DNA of 64,000 nucleotides from the NCBI RefSeq assembly GCF_027595985.1, contig NC_073306.1, positions 84,493,599 through 84,557,598 on the forward strand. The letters run 5' to 3'. This DNA is from Sorex araneus (Eukaryota > Chordata > Mammalia > Eulipotyphla > Soricidae). This document shows, in pieces, positions 26,008-61,400 of this stretch. The position numbers and the translations under genes are program-made. The number at the start of each line of letters is the position of its first letter. The stretch's first letter is position 1. The notes below the pieces were generated by a model, which was not told the origin of the DNA, made no database searches, and saw nothing but the letters and a program-made list of their open reading frames with translations.

Positions 26008-26355
26008 TTTTTTTTTTGGCCACACTGTTACAGCTCAGGGGTTACCTTTGACTCTGTAGTTCAGGAATTACTCCTGGTGGTGCTCTGCGGACCATATGGG
26101 GTGCTCGGGGTTGAACCCAGGCTGGTAGCATGCAAGACAAGTGCCTGCCTATTAACACTCCAGCACTTAAGGTTGATATTTTACCTTTGTGTGGGCTGCA
26201 CCCAAGCAGTGCTTAGGGCTACTCCTGACTCTGTGCTAAGGGGTCAGGGTGTCACTGTTGGGGATTCTCAGGGGACCATATATCATGTGAGGGGTCAAAC
26301 TGGTCAGCCCTGTGCAAGGCAAGCATGTCCCAGGTACTCCACCTCTCTGGCTCTA
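26008..26355 (-). repeat. Two diverged SOR SINEs
   Basis: Antisense, about 26008-26165 and 26185-26355. Confidence 0.7.
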
Positions 26356-26359
26356 GGCT

Positions 26360-27240
26360 GTTACCTTTGAGTCTGATGTTAGAATATCGGACTAGCTAGG
26401 GATACTGGAACAGGTCAGACTTAGACTTTATTTCTGGTATTTTTCCTGAGGTTTAGGGGTAGGAAAAACTGATTTTCAGTGAAAAAGTGAATTAATGTTC
26501 ATAGACACAGTATTATTTTTCCAAATTAAGCATTGTAAAGTCCAAATCTTAAAGACAGCCAATGATCACTTAATGAGTGTAAACTATCTTCAATTCTTCT
26601 GACCACCTTGATAGTTTGTGAAATCAGAAAAGGAGCTAAGCTAGGACTTAGAGGAGAAGTGAGAACCCGACTATACCAACAACTATGGGGAGAATGAAAT
26701 TCTACTGAAACTTGGGCCTCCCTTTGAGGGATTCCTGAGTCTGCATTCGGAACAGACCTGGTGGAGCTTGGGGGACCATCTGGGATGCTGACTCTGGGTC
26801 AGCCACATACATGTGCAAGGCAAGTGCCCTACCTGCTGTAGAGATTTCTCAAGTGTCTTGAAGGATGGAACAGATTGGACTACTCTATAAGCATTAAAGA
26901 TTAGTTAATTCATCTTATGCAGTGTATGCTGGAGGTGCCTAATACCTAATCCTTTAAAATTATCTGCTGAAATTTGCTACGTTGTTCAAACCTGTTAGAC
27001 TCAACTGGAGTTTCAGTGGAATTCTCAAGAACCATGGGTAGAACTGGGAGCTTGAGCTCACAGATGTAGGTGAAGGAGAGGGAGAAAGTAAGCCGTGACT
27101 CTTAGTCTCCTGAACTGAGTCAAGAGGGAAGAAATGGCAATTCTGGACATGAAGAACTTCATCTTTTCAGACTCCCTGACCCCCCAAACAGCAGGCTAGA
27201 GAAAGGCACTTTTCATATTAATGAATCTAACACAACAATT
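26360..27240. other. Unique intergenic block
   Basis: AT-rich sequence between MSTO1 and DAP3 with only one short SINE fragment (about 26735-26840). No open frame, splice-like exon or RNA gene is recognised. Confidence 0.6.
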
Positions 27241-27255
27241 TAAGAAAGAATATTA

Positions 27256-27265
27256 TTTATTTATT
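27256..27265 (-). terminator. DAP3: Candidate DAP3 polyadenylation signal
   Basis: Overlapping AATAAA hexamers on the minus strand, about 570 bases after the stop. No canonical hexamer lies closer. Two SINEs lie between stop and signal, so this is only a candidate. Confidence 0.3.
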
Positions 27266-27274
27266 TTTACAGGG

Positions 27275-27605
27275 TGTGAGTGTGTGTTTTTGGGTGTTGC
27301 TTGGCTTATTCCTGGCTTTATGATCAGGGGTCATCCTGATGTGCCTTGGGAGAAACCCCTTCCGTGAGGTGCTGGGGTTTGAACCAATTTCAGCCGTGTT
27401 CAAGACAAATATCTTAAGCCCTGCACTATCTCTCTAACCCCAATAATTCTTGAATTTCTTTTCCCAGTTTTTTTGGGCCACACCCAGCAGTGCTCAGGGC
27501 TTACTCCTGGCTCTGCGCTCAGGGACAATATTCGGGTACTGGGGATTGAACCTGATTTGGCCATGTGCAAGGCAAACGCCCTACCTCCTATTCAATCTCC
27601 TGCCT
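27275..27605 (-). repeat. Two diverged SOR SINEs downstream of DAP3
   Basis: Antisense on plus, about 27280-27440 and 27466-27605; sense relative to DAP3 read-through transcription. Confidence 0.7.
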
Positions 27606-27830
27606 GATACAACAATTAATTCTTAAAAAAAAAAAACAAAAAACCCCACAAAACCCCAAACAGATCCACGATGATTTAAAAGTATAAACTGCTGAGTCTC
27701 AGCACGTCCTAGCTGTCTGACTGCCATTACAGTCACAGCACAGAAGCCGCTGCCATGGAGACGGGCTCACAGTGGCCGTCCATGGGCTGGTCACCCGACC
27801 GCACAGCATCTTCCCTGCTGGCCTGCCGGC

Positions 27831-50644
<22,814 letters not shown>

Positions 50645-51034
50645 TGTAGCTGCACTTCAAGACAAAAAAAGAAAAGACAAACATTAAGTCATGCCAGGGA
50701 AAGATGGTTGGATTCACAGTGGGTTTGTACCTAGAGTGGATAAGGAATGCCTACAAAGTGCTAGAAGAAGAGAGAAAACACAAATAGACATTCTATAGGA
50801 AAGGGAAGACGGGTGGCTAGAGGGCTGGGAGAAGGTTCAGTGGGGGGGGAGCATCTTGCATTGGGGAGCCCGGGGTTCCTCCCTGCCTGACCCCAGCACT
50901 GCTGGCTGTTGCCCCTTCCTCCAAGAACATAGTAAGTCCATGGGAAAAAACTCCAATCAGGGAAATACATACTCAGACCACCACACCCAGCACACTGGGG
51001 AAATAAGGAATGTGTGGAAGCAGCAGAGATGAAG

Positions 51035-51990
51035 GTGAAGGCCAGAGAGATAGTACAGCAGGTAGCCTGCATGCTGTATGGTCCCCAGAGTATGGCTAGG
51101 GGTGATTCCCTCCTCCCCAAGTCGTGACCCCCCCAACAACAAGCATAAAAAATATATTGTTATCTATCAAAACCCTAATGATTCTTTAATAGGAATTTTC
51201 TTTCTAGCTCACTTAAAATTTATATAGAGGGGCTAGAGAGCTAGTACAAGGGTTAAGGAGGACACGGACAACCCTTAATCTTGGAACCCCATTCCCAGAA
51301 CATGGCTGGGTGCAGTTTAGGTAATCCCACGCGCCTCAGGGCCCAAGCAACTTCGTACCCTCAGACTCCAGCACTGAGCTGCAGGCCTGCTTGGCTAAAA
51401 CTTGCCAGAAGGGGCTACCCTGAGCACTGTGAGGGAGACCCCAGCCCCCAAGAGAAATTCATACAGAGGGCTGAGGATGTAACTTAGTGGTAAAGTTCAT
51501 GATCTGCATGCAGGACACAGGGTCAATCCTCAGTGCACAAACATAATAGACCCAGAATACCCCAATTTAAAAAACGTTGGGGGCAGGGGGTGGGGTTCCC
51601 TATTCTAGAATCAACAGCGTCTCAGCCATATGTGGTACTGAAGGCATACAAGCCAAGTCCTTACTCGCTGTCTTTTCCCCAGTACTCTTTTCCTTTTATA
51701 AAGGGATATTCTCTTGCTTCTTATTCATATTTGCCAAATAAAACTATATATAGGAGGAAAAATGTTGGAAGGCTTTATATATCCTGATGAAAATCTATAA
51801 AGCTATAATAATGAAGAGAGTATGGTACTGGGTGGGCCATACAGCTAGTACAGCAGGAAGACAGATGCCTGGTACACAGCTGGCCCTGGCTCAGTGTTGG
51901 CAGCGCCAAAGTCCCTGGGGCTCCGTCAGAGTGATCCCTGAACACAGAACCAGGAGTAAGCCTTGAGCACAGCTGGGTTTGTTACAAACC
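51035..51990 (+). repeat. Sense SOR SINE fragments
   Basis: Fragments at about 51040-51125, 51232-51290 and 51835-51985, all sense on plus, in DAP3 5' UTR intron. Confidence 0.5.
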
Positions 51991-52636
51991 CCTCCCCTCA
52001 TAAGACACTATGATATTAATGTGTCTACTGATGATTTATATTTCATCTGTACATACAGATGTACTCTATGATTTAAACTGATTTGCCATTTACACTAGAG
52101 CCAACTGATTTTTAATATGGACACCAAGACAACCGAATAGGGAACAATTCAACAGTCTATTTATGGTAGTGTTGGAACCACTAGATATGTAATATAAAAC
52201 AGTGATGGGGACCATCCGGCCCGCGCGGGACATGTAGCCTGTGAAATCAGTCTGATTCTGATACATGATGGGACAGGTATTATGCATCTTATTGGTGGCC
52301 TGCTAACCATTGGTCTGTCTGTATTATGTAGCACAATATTTTTAAATATCCAAAAAGCTGCTGGTAGAAAAAAGGTTCAACACCACAGCTAAAAAGAAAT
52401 AGAAGCTGGACCCCTACCTAATATCACACAAAAACTCAATGAGAACAGGCCTCCAACTCAAATGTAACTCTAAAGCTATAATAACCTTAAGAAGGAAATA
52501 TGAGTGAATCTTCATGACCTTGTATTAAGCAATGGTTTCTTAATGATGCCAAAGATCAAGTGACAAAAATAAAAATAGATACTTGGACAAAATAAAAACT
52601 TCTGCTTCAAGGGACATCATCAAGAAAGTAAACTTA

Positions 52637-52808
52637 GGGGCCGGAGAGATAGCACAGCGGGTAGGGCGTTTGCCTTGCACGCGGCCGACCCGAGTTCAAT
52701 CCCCGGCATCCCATATGGTCCCCCAAGCACTGCCAGGAGTAATTCCTGAGTGCAGAACCAGGAGTAACCCCTGAGCATTGCTGGGTGTGACCCAAAAAAA
52801 AAAAAAAA
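52637..52808 (+). repeat. SOR-type SINE with 15-bp target duplication
   Basis: ggggccggagagatagcac through an A-tail; aagaaagtaaactta at 52622-52636 and 52809-52823. Inserted into the L1 fragment. Confidence 0.97.
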
Positions 52809-53358
52809 AAGAAAGTAAACTTACAGAATGGGAGAAGATACCTGTGAATCATACGTGATAAAGGATACACATGTATGCAAAATACATAAAGAACTTACAA
52901 CTCAACAACAGAGACAACTCAATAAGGAGGCAAAGACTTAAATTGATTATCTCCCCAAGACCACTGTGGCCAATGAGAAACCCTTAAAAAGATGCTCAGC
53001 AAGTTTATCTTTTTCTGGTTTTGGGCCACACCCATTGGTGCTATTCTTGGCTCTGTGCTTAGGAGTGATCCTGGGTCATGACTGGGGGACCATATGTACT
53101 GTTAGGAATTCAAACTGGGGTTTGTCCCCCAAACACCACAAGTGCAACCCCCTGAGCACAGAGCCAGGAGTATCCCTCAAACCAAACCCAACCCTGTAAT
53201 CCACATTGTTGGTACTGTGAAATACTAGAACCACTTTGATGAAACAATTCTGAAGTTCCTTAAAAGGACATGGAGCTACAAATGACCCAGCAATTCTATT
53301 CTTATATATTCAAGAAAAGTTAAAACCTAAAGTTATGCACACCAAAAACTTATGCACA

Positions 53359-53546
53359 GGGGCTGGAGCAATAGCACAGCAGGTAGGACATTTGCCTTAC
53401 ATGAGGCCGATCCGGGTTCAATTCCCAGCATCCCATATGGTCCCCTTGAGCACTGCCAGGAGTAATTCCTGAATGCATGAGCCAGGAGCAACCCCTGTGC
53501 ATCGCTGGGTGTGACCCCAAAAGAAAAGAAAAGAAAAGAAAGCAAA
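53359..53546 (+). repeat. SOR-type SINE with target duplication
   Basis: Sense, with an AAAAG-repeat tail; aaacttatgcaca on both sides. Inserted into the L1 fragment. Confidence 0.95.
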
Positions 53547-53697
53547 GAAACTTATGCACAAATAATGCACAGCAGCATTTTTCACTGTAGCCAAAATGTG
53601 GAAACAATCCAAACATCCAGGAATTGAATGGATAAGCAAAATGTGGTGTAACCACAAAATGGAATATAATTTGGCAGTAACACAAAATCAAGTGTTG

Positions 53698-53850
53698 GGG
53701 GCCAGATAGTACAGAGGATAAAAAACCTGCCTTGCATGCAGCTGACTCTGGTTTGATCCCCAGCACTATATATAGCACTCTAAGGACCACCTAGGAATGA
53801 TCCCTAAGCTGAGAACCAGGAATAAGGCCTAGCACCACTGGGTTTGACCA
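53698..53850 (+). repeat. Diverged SOR SINE
   Basis: Sense: gggccagatagtacagagga, GGTTTGATCCCCAG, agcaccactgggtttgacc. Confidence 0.75.
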
Positions 53851-53866
53851 AGCATGGTTGAATCTT

Positions 53867-54052
53867 TTCTTTTTTTTTCCTTTTTGGGTTACACCCAGCG
53901 ATGCTCAGGGGTTGCTCCTAGCTCTGTACTCAGGAATTACTCTTGGTGCTTGCTGGGTTCAGGGAACCACATGGGATGCCGGGGAATGAACCTGGGTTGA
54001 CTGCATACAAAGCAGATGCCCTACCTACCCACTGTACTACTGCTCTGGCCCT
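53867..54052 (-). repeat. SOR-type SINE with 15-bp target duplication
   Basis: Antisense; gcatggttgaatctt at 53852-53866 and 54053-54067. Confidence 0.95.
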
Positions 54053-54353
54053 GCATGGTTGAATCTTACAGGGAAAGAAATACCGCAAAAAAAAAAAAGA
54101 AAAAGAAAAAAAAAGTAAACAACAGCAACAATTATTGTAGTGGGGGAGACAGACCCAGAGGTGCTGAGGGTCAGCAGGCCCCATTCTTCTGTGCTCATAG
54201 GAAATATCCAATGCCAGGGACTAAAGCCAGCACCTGTGTTCTACCAAGGGCTATAGCCCTGACCATATGGAATTTTGAGACAGAAAATCAGTTGTCAGAG
54301 GCTAAGAGATAGGAAGAATGGAGAGTGAATATTGGTAATTATTTTGGGAGGGG

Positions 54354-54598
54354 GGCTGGAGTGATAGCACAGCAGGTAGGCATTTGCCTTGCACGCAGTC
54401 GACCTGGGTTCGATTCCTCCACCCCGTCAGAGAGCCCGGCCAGCTACCGAGAGTATCTCATTTGCACGGCAGAGCCTGGCAAGCTACCCATGGCATATTC
54501 CATATGCCAAAAACAGTAACAACAAGTCTCACAAGGGAGATGTTACTGGTGCCCGTTCGAGCAAATCGATGAGCAACGGGATGACAGTGACAGTGAGA
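54354..54598 (+). repeat. Long-form SOR-related SINE
   Basis: Sense, shared head gctggagtgatagcacagc to GGTTCGATTCC, then the long body: ctaccgagagtatctcattt, ggcagagcctggcaagctac, ccaaaaacagtaacaac, gagcaaatcgatgagcaac, ending gatgacagtgacagtgag. No A-tail. Confidence 0.88.
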
Positions 54599-54859
54599 TT
54601 TTGGAAGGGCGTTAAAGATGCTTTGAAATTAGAGTCTGTACAACTTGGGGAATACACAGGAACTCACTTAACTGTAGACTTCTGGAGGTCTCAGAGGACC
54701 ATAGGGGTGCTGGGGATTGAACCAAGGTGGGACATGTTCAAGTCAAGTCCCCTACCCCCTGTGCTCAGTTCCAGTTTTATTTTAAATTTTTTTTAAAGAA
54801 GGGGCTTCCTGGATATCAGAAGGTGGAAAAGGAAGAATGAGAAGCAGGGTCTTTTGTTT

Positions 54860-55315
54860 TGTTTTGGGGGCATACCTGAAGATGTTCAGAGATTACTCCT
54901 GGCAGGGCTCAGGGGACCATGTGGTGCCAGGGATCAACCTGTGTCCGGCATGTGCATGTCAAGCACCCTACCCGCTATACCACCTCTCCAACCTAGGAGG
55001 GTCTTTTTGGTGGCGAAAGGTATTGATTGGTGGTTGGAGTGATATTATTCATATACAGATGCTAATCTAATCCCCTCAAGTAATAAACCAATGATAAAAA
55101 CAAAAAAAAATTCAAAAAGATGTTATAGGACCTAAACAAAAGCTTTACTTTTAGGGGGAGAGTTTGGGCAATACCTAGGGGTAAGATGGGGGCTACTCCT
55201 GGTCCAGGGCACAGAGGCAACTCCAGGTAGTGCTCAGGGGACCATATGGTACTGGAATCAAACTGAGGTTGGCAGCATGTCAGGGAAGTACCTTAACCTG
55301 TCTTTCTGGTCCCAA
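54860..55315 (-). repeat. Two diverged SOR SINEs
   Basis: Antisense, about 54862-54995 and 55155-55315. Confidence 0.65.
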
Positions 55316-55547
55316 CAAAAGACATTTTTATAGTTACATCTAAAAATATAGGGGTCCCTATATACCATATTATCTATCTTTAACAGTTTCCAACACTAAC
55401 TTGTCAGCAAAGCATAAGTAGCGTATCTACACCATAGTGTATCATGCATCTGTTGGGAGGTGGAGAGGGAAAGAACAAAATAATCCCAGAAACCCTGTTG
55501 GCTAATGAGGAAAAATTCCCAATACACATTAAGTGAAAACAAAACAA

Positions 55548-55798
55548 AGCTGGAGCGATAGCACAGTGGGTAGAGCATTTGCCTTGCATGTAGCCAACGT
55601 GGGCTCTGCTCTATTCCTTCGTCCCTCTAGGAGAGTCCGGCATGCTACCGAGAGTATCTTGCCCGCACGGCAGAGCCTGGCAAGGTACCCGTGGCGTATT
55701 GGATATGCCAAAAACAGTAACAAGTCTCATAATGGAGACATTACTGGTGACCGCTCGAGCAAATCGATGAGCAACAGGATGACACTGATACAGTGATA
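55548..55798 (+). repeat. Long-form SOR-related SINE
   Basis: Second sense long-form copy: head gctggagcgatagcacagtg, body ctaccgagagtatcttgccc, gccaaaaacagtaacaag, cgagcaaatcgatgagcaac, end gatgacactgatacagtgat. Confidence 0.88.
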
Positions 55799-55889
55799 CC
55801 CTACAAAGCATAGAATATTGCAAATTATATAGCACGTTATCACTGATATATATATATATAAAAAGGAATTATATCTAGTTTATTTGCAA

Positions 55890-56400
55890 GGTAATTTTTA
55901 TTTGTTTTGAGCCACTTGTGGTACTAGGGGCTCTGCTCAGGGATCAGTCTGGTGGGGCTTGAGGACAGTATGGGGTGCCGGGGATAGAACTGAAGTCAGC
56001 CGTGTGCAAGGCAAGTATCTATAGACTCCTATACTAGCTCTCCTGTTCCCAAAACATTACTAAGTAACCTATTGTCTGTAAGGAGGAGAAATGGGTCCTT
56101 GAGGGGGTACATCAAGAGGGAAATGGTGGAATTATTTGTACTTTTTTGAATTATGAACCATGTTGCTACAACCAGCTAAAGAGTAAATTCAATAAAATAA
56201 AGTCAACACCCCACCCCTCAAAGTAAAGCTAACAAATTAGTCTGTCAGTTATATTTTCTACTTCTTTTTGTTTTTTGGGCCATACCTGGTGTGACCCCCT
56301 GGCTCTGTGCTTGGGGGGTCACTCTTGGTGGTGCTTAGGGGATCATCCTGGGGTCTGCTGCATTCAGTAGAGCCTTAACTCTGTACTATCTCTCTGGGCT
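55890..56400 (-). repeat. Two diverged SOR SINEs
   Basis: Antisense, about 55895-56045 and 56265-56400. Confidence 0.6.
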
Positions 56401-57079
56401 CTCTGATATTTTTCCAAATAGAAATGCACCAATGCATCAACTTATGTTAGATTGAAACTGAAGAAAAGTAGTTATTTGAGCATTCCCCATCCCCATTTAC
56501 TTTCTAATTTGGACTATCTCATAAATTTGTATTTTACATAACATTGGATTTTACTTAACATTCTCTACAGAAAAAGAAAACAAAATTTTATTAAGTTTGT
56601 AAACATCCCTTTTTTCTTTCCGTGTCCAAGTTCTGTTCTGTAAAACAAAAGCATTAACTAGAGTTGTGCTTTCCAAACATTTTTCTTTCTTCTTCTGGGA
56701 AGAATGTCTACTAAACGTCAATTTTAATACTATAAAATAGATAAAAGGGTTATGCTAGCAAGACATTAAAAAAACCTTCCTACAGATACTTAAAGCACAG
56801 CTGGAAAAAAAACTTTTTTTTTTTAATCTTTCTTGGAAAAAAAAAAATCTTAGTAACACAGCATTTAAGTTGCTTGTTTTGCATGTAGCTTACAGAGAGT
56901 TTGATCCCCAGCACTACCAGTAGTGATCCCTGAGCACAGAGCCAGCAGGGAGCCTTGAGCACCACTGGATGTAGCTGCAAAAACAAAACTAAGCACGGGG
57001 TGGGAGGCTCTCAAGCAGTCACAAGAGTAATAGCTAATAACATTTACCACTATTTCTATCATTCAGTGTTTTAATCACC

Positions 57080-57295
57080 TTAAGTGAATTACCCAATTAT
57101 ATTCACAACAGGCCTATAATATTGGCAGTACTATTTTCTCCAATTTACAGACAAGGAAAAAGAGACAAGTATAGCACAATGGTTAAAAGTGTGCAGTTCA
57201 GAATCCAACTGCTGGAACATGAAACCTGGCTTTTCTACTTACTGTGTGATCCTGAAGAAATCACTTAAATTTCCCGTGTTTTTGCATCTAAAAAG
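57080..57295. repeat. MIR pair, one per strand
   Basis: About 57080-57165 is an antisense MIR tail (ttctccaatttacagacaag) and about 57170-57295 a sense MIR (agcacaatggttaaaagtg, ttactgtgtgatcctgaag). Confidence 0.65.
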
Positions 57296-57303
57296 AGTGG
57301 GGG

Positions 57304-57482
57304 TTGGAGCTAGAGCAATAGCCCAGCGGGTAGGGTGTTTGCCTTGCACGCAGTCGACCCGAGTTTGATTCCCAGCATCCCATATGGTCCCCTGAGCACC
57401 GCCAGGAGTAACTCCTGAGTGCAAAGCCAAGAGGTAACCCCTGTGCTTTGCCAGGTGTGACCCAAAAAGCAAAAAAAATAAA
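57304..57482 (+). repeat. SOR-type SINE inserted next to MIR
   Basis: Sense, full length; aaaaagagtggggg recurs on both sides. Confidence 0.92.
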
Positions 57483-57599
57483 ATAAAAAGAGTGGGGGAG
57501 GCTTGGGGATTGAGGCCTCAGCACAGTGTGATCACAGAGATCCCTGAACCCCAACTCCTAACTCTGAGCACTGGGCGTGGCAACAACAAAAGGAGAAAA

Positions 57600-58880
57600 T
57601 TAAATGAAAGGGAGGTAATGGTTGTATTCAAACTTGGGTTGCTAGATTAAATGAGTGGATAAATATGTCTATAAATATGAAGTTCCTCCCCAAATGACAC
57701 AGCTACAGAATAGGATAGACTTTGAAGCCGCAACTTCTGGGGTATACATTTCTATTCTGCTAAAAGACTGAAAGATTGAGTTCAGAATCTTGACATCTAA
57801 ACAAAAACTTGCTAAGGATTCCCCTTGTTAAGTAGAATATTAGTTATAGACTATTATGCGTACATAGATTTTACCCCAACTAGTCAAATGTGAAGGCAAC
57901 CCAGCTAGTTATCTTTAAAAAGTAAACATTTGGAACCTAATTTTAAAAGTTTCTATTGAAGAGCTTCCTCACGATCTATATTGCGTTTAGACAGCATCTC
58001 AGCAATGAAATGCCATGAGATAAATGTTTAATTACTTCTATTCTAGTGCGAAGTCTCAAGGTAGCTGAGCTAAGGCTGCTGCTACAGCAATATCAGGAGA
58101 GCTCAGCTGCCCATTTACAGATCGACTGATGCCAGGAGAGACAGAGCAGAAAGAAAATACTGGAAATCCACGTGACTGCTGAGTGGATTTTGCTAAAAAA
58201 AAAAAAAAGTCATTTCACTTAAAAAAAAAGTTAAATCACATCATCATTTATAAATTCAAGTACAAAACCACAATGCAGAGTATTTTGGAGGTTAGTCATG
58301 ATTTGGCTCCCCTTCCTGCAATTTCCCATTACCTCTGTGACAACCACAAGTTCAGGGGTACAACACAACGCAGATTTATCATTTTATAAGTCCAAAATCA
58401 AAATGCAGGGTAGAGAATCAGTTTTAATGATTTGTCTAGTGATGTGAGATTGCCCTTTAATCTTCAAAGCCTGAGATAGAGGCTGAATCTTGGTCTCAGA
58501 GCATTACAGGGTTTCTTATTAGAATGACAATGGGCCTAGGAGATAATCCAGGCTAAACTCCCTATTTGAAGGTTAGCTTCATCTGCATTCCAATTCCCTT
58601 TAGCCTTATACAGTAACATTCTCACAAGTTCCAGAAGTCAGGACATAGATGTATCTAAGGGAACCATTATTCAGCTTTCTATTATTCAGCTTTTCACAGG
58701 ATCCTAGGTTCAAATAATACATACTCATTATCAATGAAGTCTATATTGACCACTACTAAATTTTAGTCTCTAGTGGAAATGTAACATTCACAGAATAGAA
58801 CACTATTTAATTTGCCTATACTTAGCAATTCAGAATTAGTGTAGTTACTGAAACCTGGTTGAAGGCAGAGACTGACCTTC
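57600..58880. other. Repeat-poor block in DAP3 intron 1
   Basis: About 1.3 kb free of recognisable SOR SINEs, unlike the rest of the intron. No coding exon seen. Confidence 0.5.
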
Positions 58881-58889
58881 CCTTCCTTT

Positions 58890-60160
58890 TGTTTTTGTCC
58901 CCATGGTGCTAAGGGTTTAGGTCTGGTTTTGCATCACTGCTGGAGGTGCTTGGGGATCCTATGCAGTGCCAGAGCTGGCCAGATGCTGAGCAAGGCTATA
59001 CTACTGTATCTTATCAGGATCCCTTTCTTTTTCTGAGGGGGGTAGTGAGGAGGTACCTGGCTTCTCCTCCTCCCATGCAAAGCATGTGCTCAGCTCTTTG
59101 AGCTTTCTCCAGACCAAAACATTTTACGAAAATGTAGTGAAATTCCATTCTTTTTTTTTCCCCTTCAGAATATGTATGATGTTGCTAATGAGGAATTTTA
59201 CTAGGAAAGCTACATAGTATGGTGTTAACTTTTCACACCTGTGGACCAGGAAAAATGAAAATTAATGGGCTGGAGAGATAGTACAGTGGGGAGAGTACTT
59301 GCCCTGTAGGTGGCCAAAGCTGGGAGTGACCTGTGAATGCAGAGCCAGGAGTAACTCTTGAGCACTGCTGGGTGTGGCCCAACACCCCTCCCATGGCACC
59401 CCCCAAAAAGAAAATTTTGCAGATGGCTAAGACAGAAAGAAAACCCAATGAAGATGGCATTCATAGCATTTTATTTATTAAATCCAATGAAATTAAGTTT
59501 TAGCTAGCATGATCTCTACTTCTTGGCTGTTACTTGATTGGTAGTGGTGGTGGTGGTGGGGAGGTGTTTTTGGCACACCTCCAGCAGTCCCTGCTGATCA
59601 TGAGATAAAGAACAGGGGTATATGAAATAGGGTTTTAAAAAGTGGGGGCCAGGGAGGTAGCTCAGTGGTAGAGTCATTGCCATGCCTATGGGTGAGGCTC
59701 TGGGCTCAATTCTTGACACTTGGGGATGGAGGGAGGGAAGGAAAGAAACTGCAATTAAAGTCTGACAATAAAGTCATACACAAGGGATTACACTTCTCTG
59801 TGCCTCAAGTTTTTTCATCTGTGAAAATGGGGATGATGAGGACAGGGCGATGGCTCAAAAATGGAGCACATACTTTGCATGCTGGGGCCCTGGGTTCTAT
59901 ACCTAGCACTAGGACCAACTCTGAGCACCTACTACCCCCAGTACTCTGGGGTGTGGCCCAAAAATTGAAAAAAAAAAAAAAGAAAGAAAGAAAATGGAGA
60001 TAAGGGCCAGAGATAGTATAGGAGGTAAGCTGCTTATGTGGCAAACCAGGTTCCATCTACTGCATCACACAAGGTCCCCCAGATCATGGCCAAGAGTGAT
60101 CCATGGGTATACAGAGCCAGGGGTAAGCTCTGAGCATCCCTTGGTAATGCACTACCCTCT
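58890..60160. repeat. SOR SINE fragments and a short MIR
   Basis: About 58890-59115 (-), 59265-59405 (+), 59645-59725 (+), 59840-59980 (+) and 60005-60160 (+), all diverged; about 59785-59840 looks like a MIR remnant. Confidence 0.55.
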
Positions 60161-60169
60161 GACTCCCTA

Positions 60170-61050
60170 GGGGGGAGGGGAAGGGGATAAGACAACTTAT
60201 TTCAGGTTTTGTTTATTGTAAGAATTTAACAGGAACACACATTTCTGGGCATGGTCTTAAATAACTTTTTCTCATGTTAAGTAGCACTCATTTTGCTATT
60301 CCAAATTAATGTCAATATTCCCCAAATTTGCTTTATACCAGACTATAAAAGAATCTACAGAAAATGCCTGTTTTCATAACAGTGTTATTAGTAGAGTGAA
60401 TACAATATGGCACAATTAAAGAGAGATCCATGTAAACTTTCCATGCTACATCCAAAGCAAACCGGACTCCATGCGACTTAATCCACGATTAGAAAAAGCA
60501 AAATACAAAGTATTAAATACTGATTTCCTTTTTGCCATTAAATAAAACCCAAAAAGCAAACAAAACCCAATCCAGATATAAAATGAATATCCATATGTAA
60601 TCCATATACTATGGTGAGGGGTGTGGGGATTCAGGAGCCTGTGGACTGAGGCTGAGGTGGTCTTTTGAGTACAGTGACTTTCAGACTATCCAGAGTCTGA
60701 AAGTCAGACTATCCCTAAAACTTCAACAAAAACTTTGCAGATCCTTCCCTTTAGTATGCTTTACTAAAACTCTGGGTGAAACTAAAAACTACCTGTTTGG
60801 GGATTGTGTGGATCATTGAGAGTTCAAACTTCTGAATTCAGGCAGCAAGAAAGGAAAATGTGTCCTTTTGAGAAACACATCAGCGCCTATAGAAATCTGA
60901 TTAGGCCCCAGTCGGCATTATTTTAGTAATGATTTGGACATGACCTAGGACACAAAGTACCAATTACACCCACAAACCTTATCACCATCAACTGTGTGGT
61001 GAGCGCTAACATAATAATACCTGCACTTTTCCTGTACCTAGGGAGCTAAT
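60170..61050. other. Repeat-poor block upstream of the DAP3 promoter island
   Basis: About 0.9 kb of AT-rich sequence without recognised repeats or exons, ending about 0.7 kb before the CpG island. A direct repeat of agactatcc...agtctgaaagtc lies at about 60680-60715. Confidence 0.5.
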
Positions 61051-61400
61051 TTCACATTACATGTATTATCTCATCCCTTGACGCTTGAACCCTGAAGGCA
61101 GGTTTGGAGTGAACTAATTTGTATGCCCAGTTTTTCACTGTCTGGACAAGGAGGTACAGCAAATGATCTTCTTTTTCTTGTTTTGGGGTCATACCCGGCG
61201 ATGCTCAGGGGTTACTCCTGGCTCTGCACTCAGGAATTACTCTTGGCGGTGCTGGAGGGATAATATGGGATGCCGGAGATTGAACTCGATTGGCCACGTG
61301 CAAGACTAGTGCCCTACCTGCTGTACTATCGCTCCAGCTCCCAAAGCAAATGGTTTTCTCAAGGGCACACAAGACGCAGAGATGGAGCCCAGAACTCAAG
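61050..61400 (-). repeat. MIR interrupted by a SOR SINE
   Basis: Antisense MIR-like flanks (ttacatgtattatctcatcc; ttctcaagggcacacaagac) are split by an antisense SOR SINE at 61169-61341, with agcaaatg at both junctions. A diverged second SINE follows at 61410-61530. Confidence 0.65.

Larger units (their letters stand above)
51785..53690 (+). mobile_element. Old L1 ORF2 fragment broken by younger SINEs
   Basis: Pieces in correct L1 order: about 51785-51830, 52000-52200, 52390-52636, 52824-53000 and 53220-53690. Broken peptides such as KTSASRDIIKKVNL and box cagcagcatttttcactgta identify it. SINEs at about 51835, 52637, 53010 and 53359 interrupt it. Confidence 0.65.
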
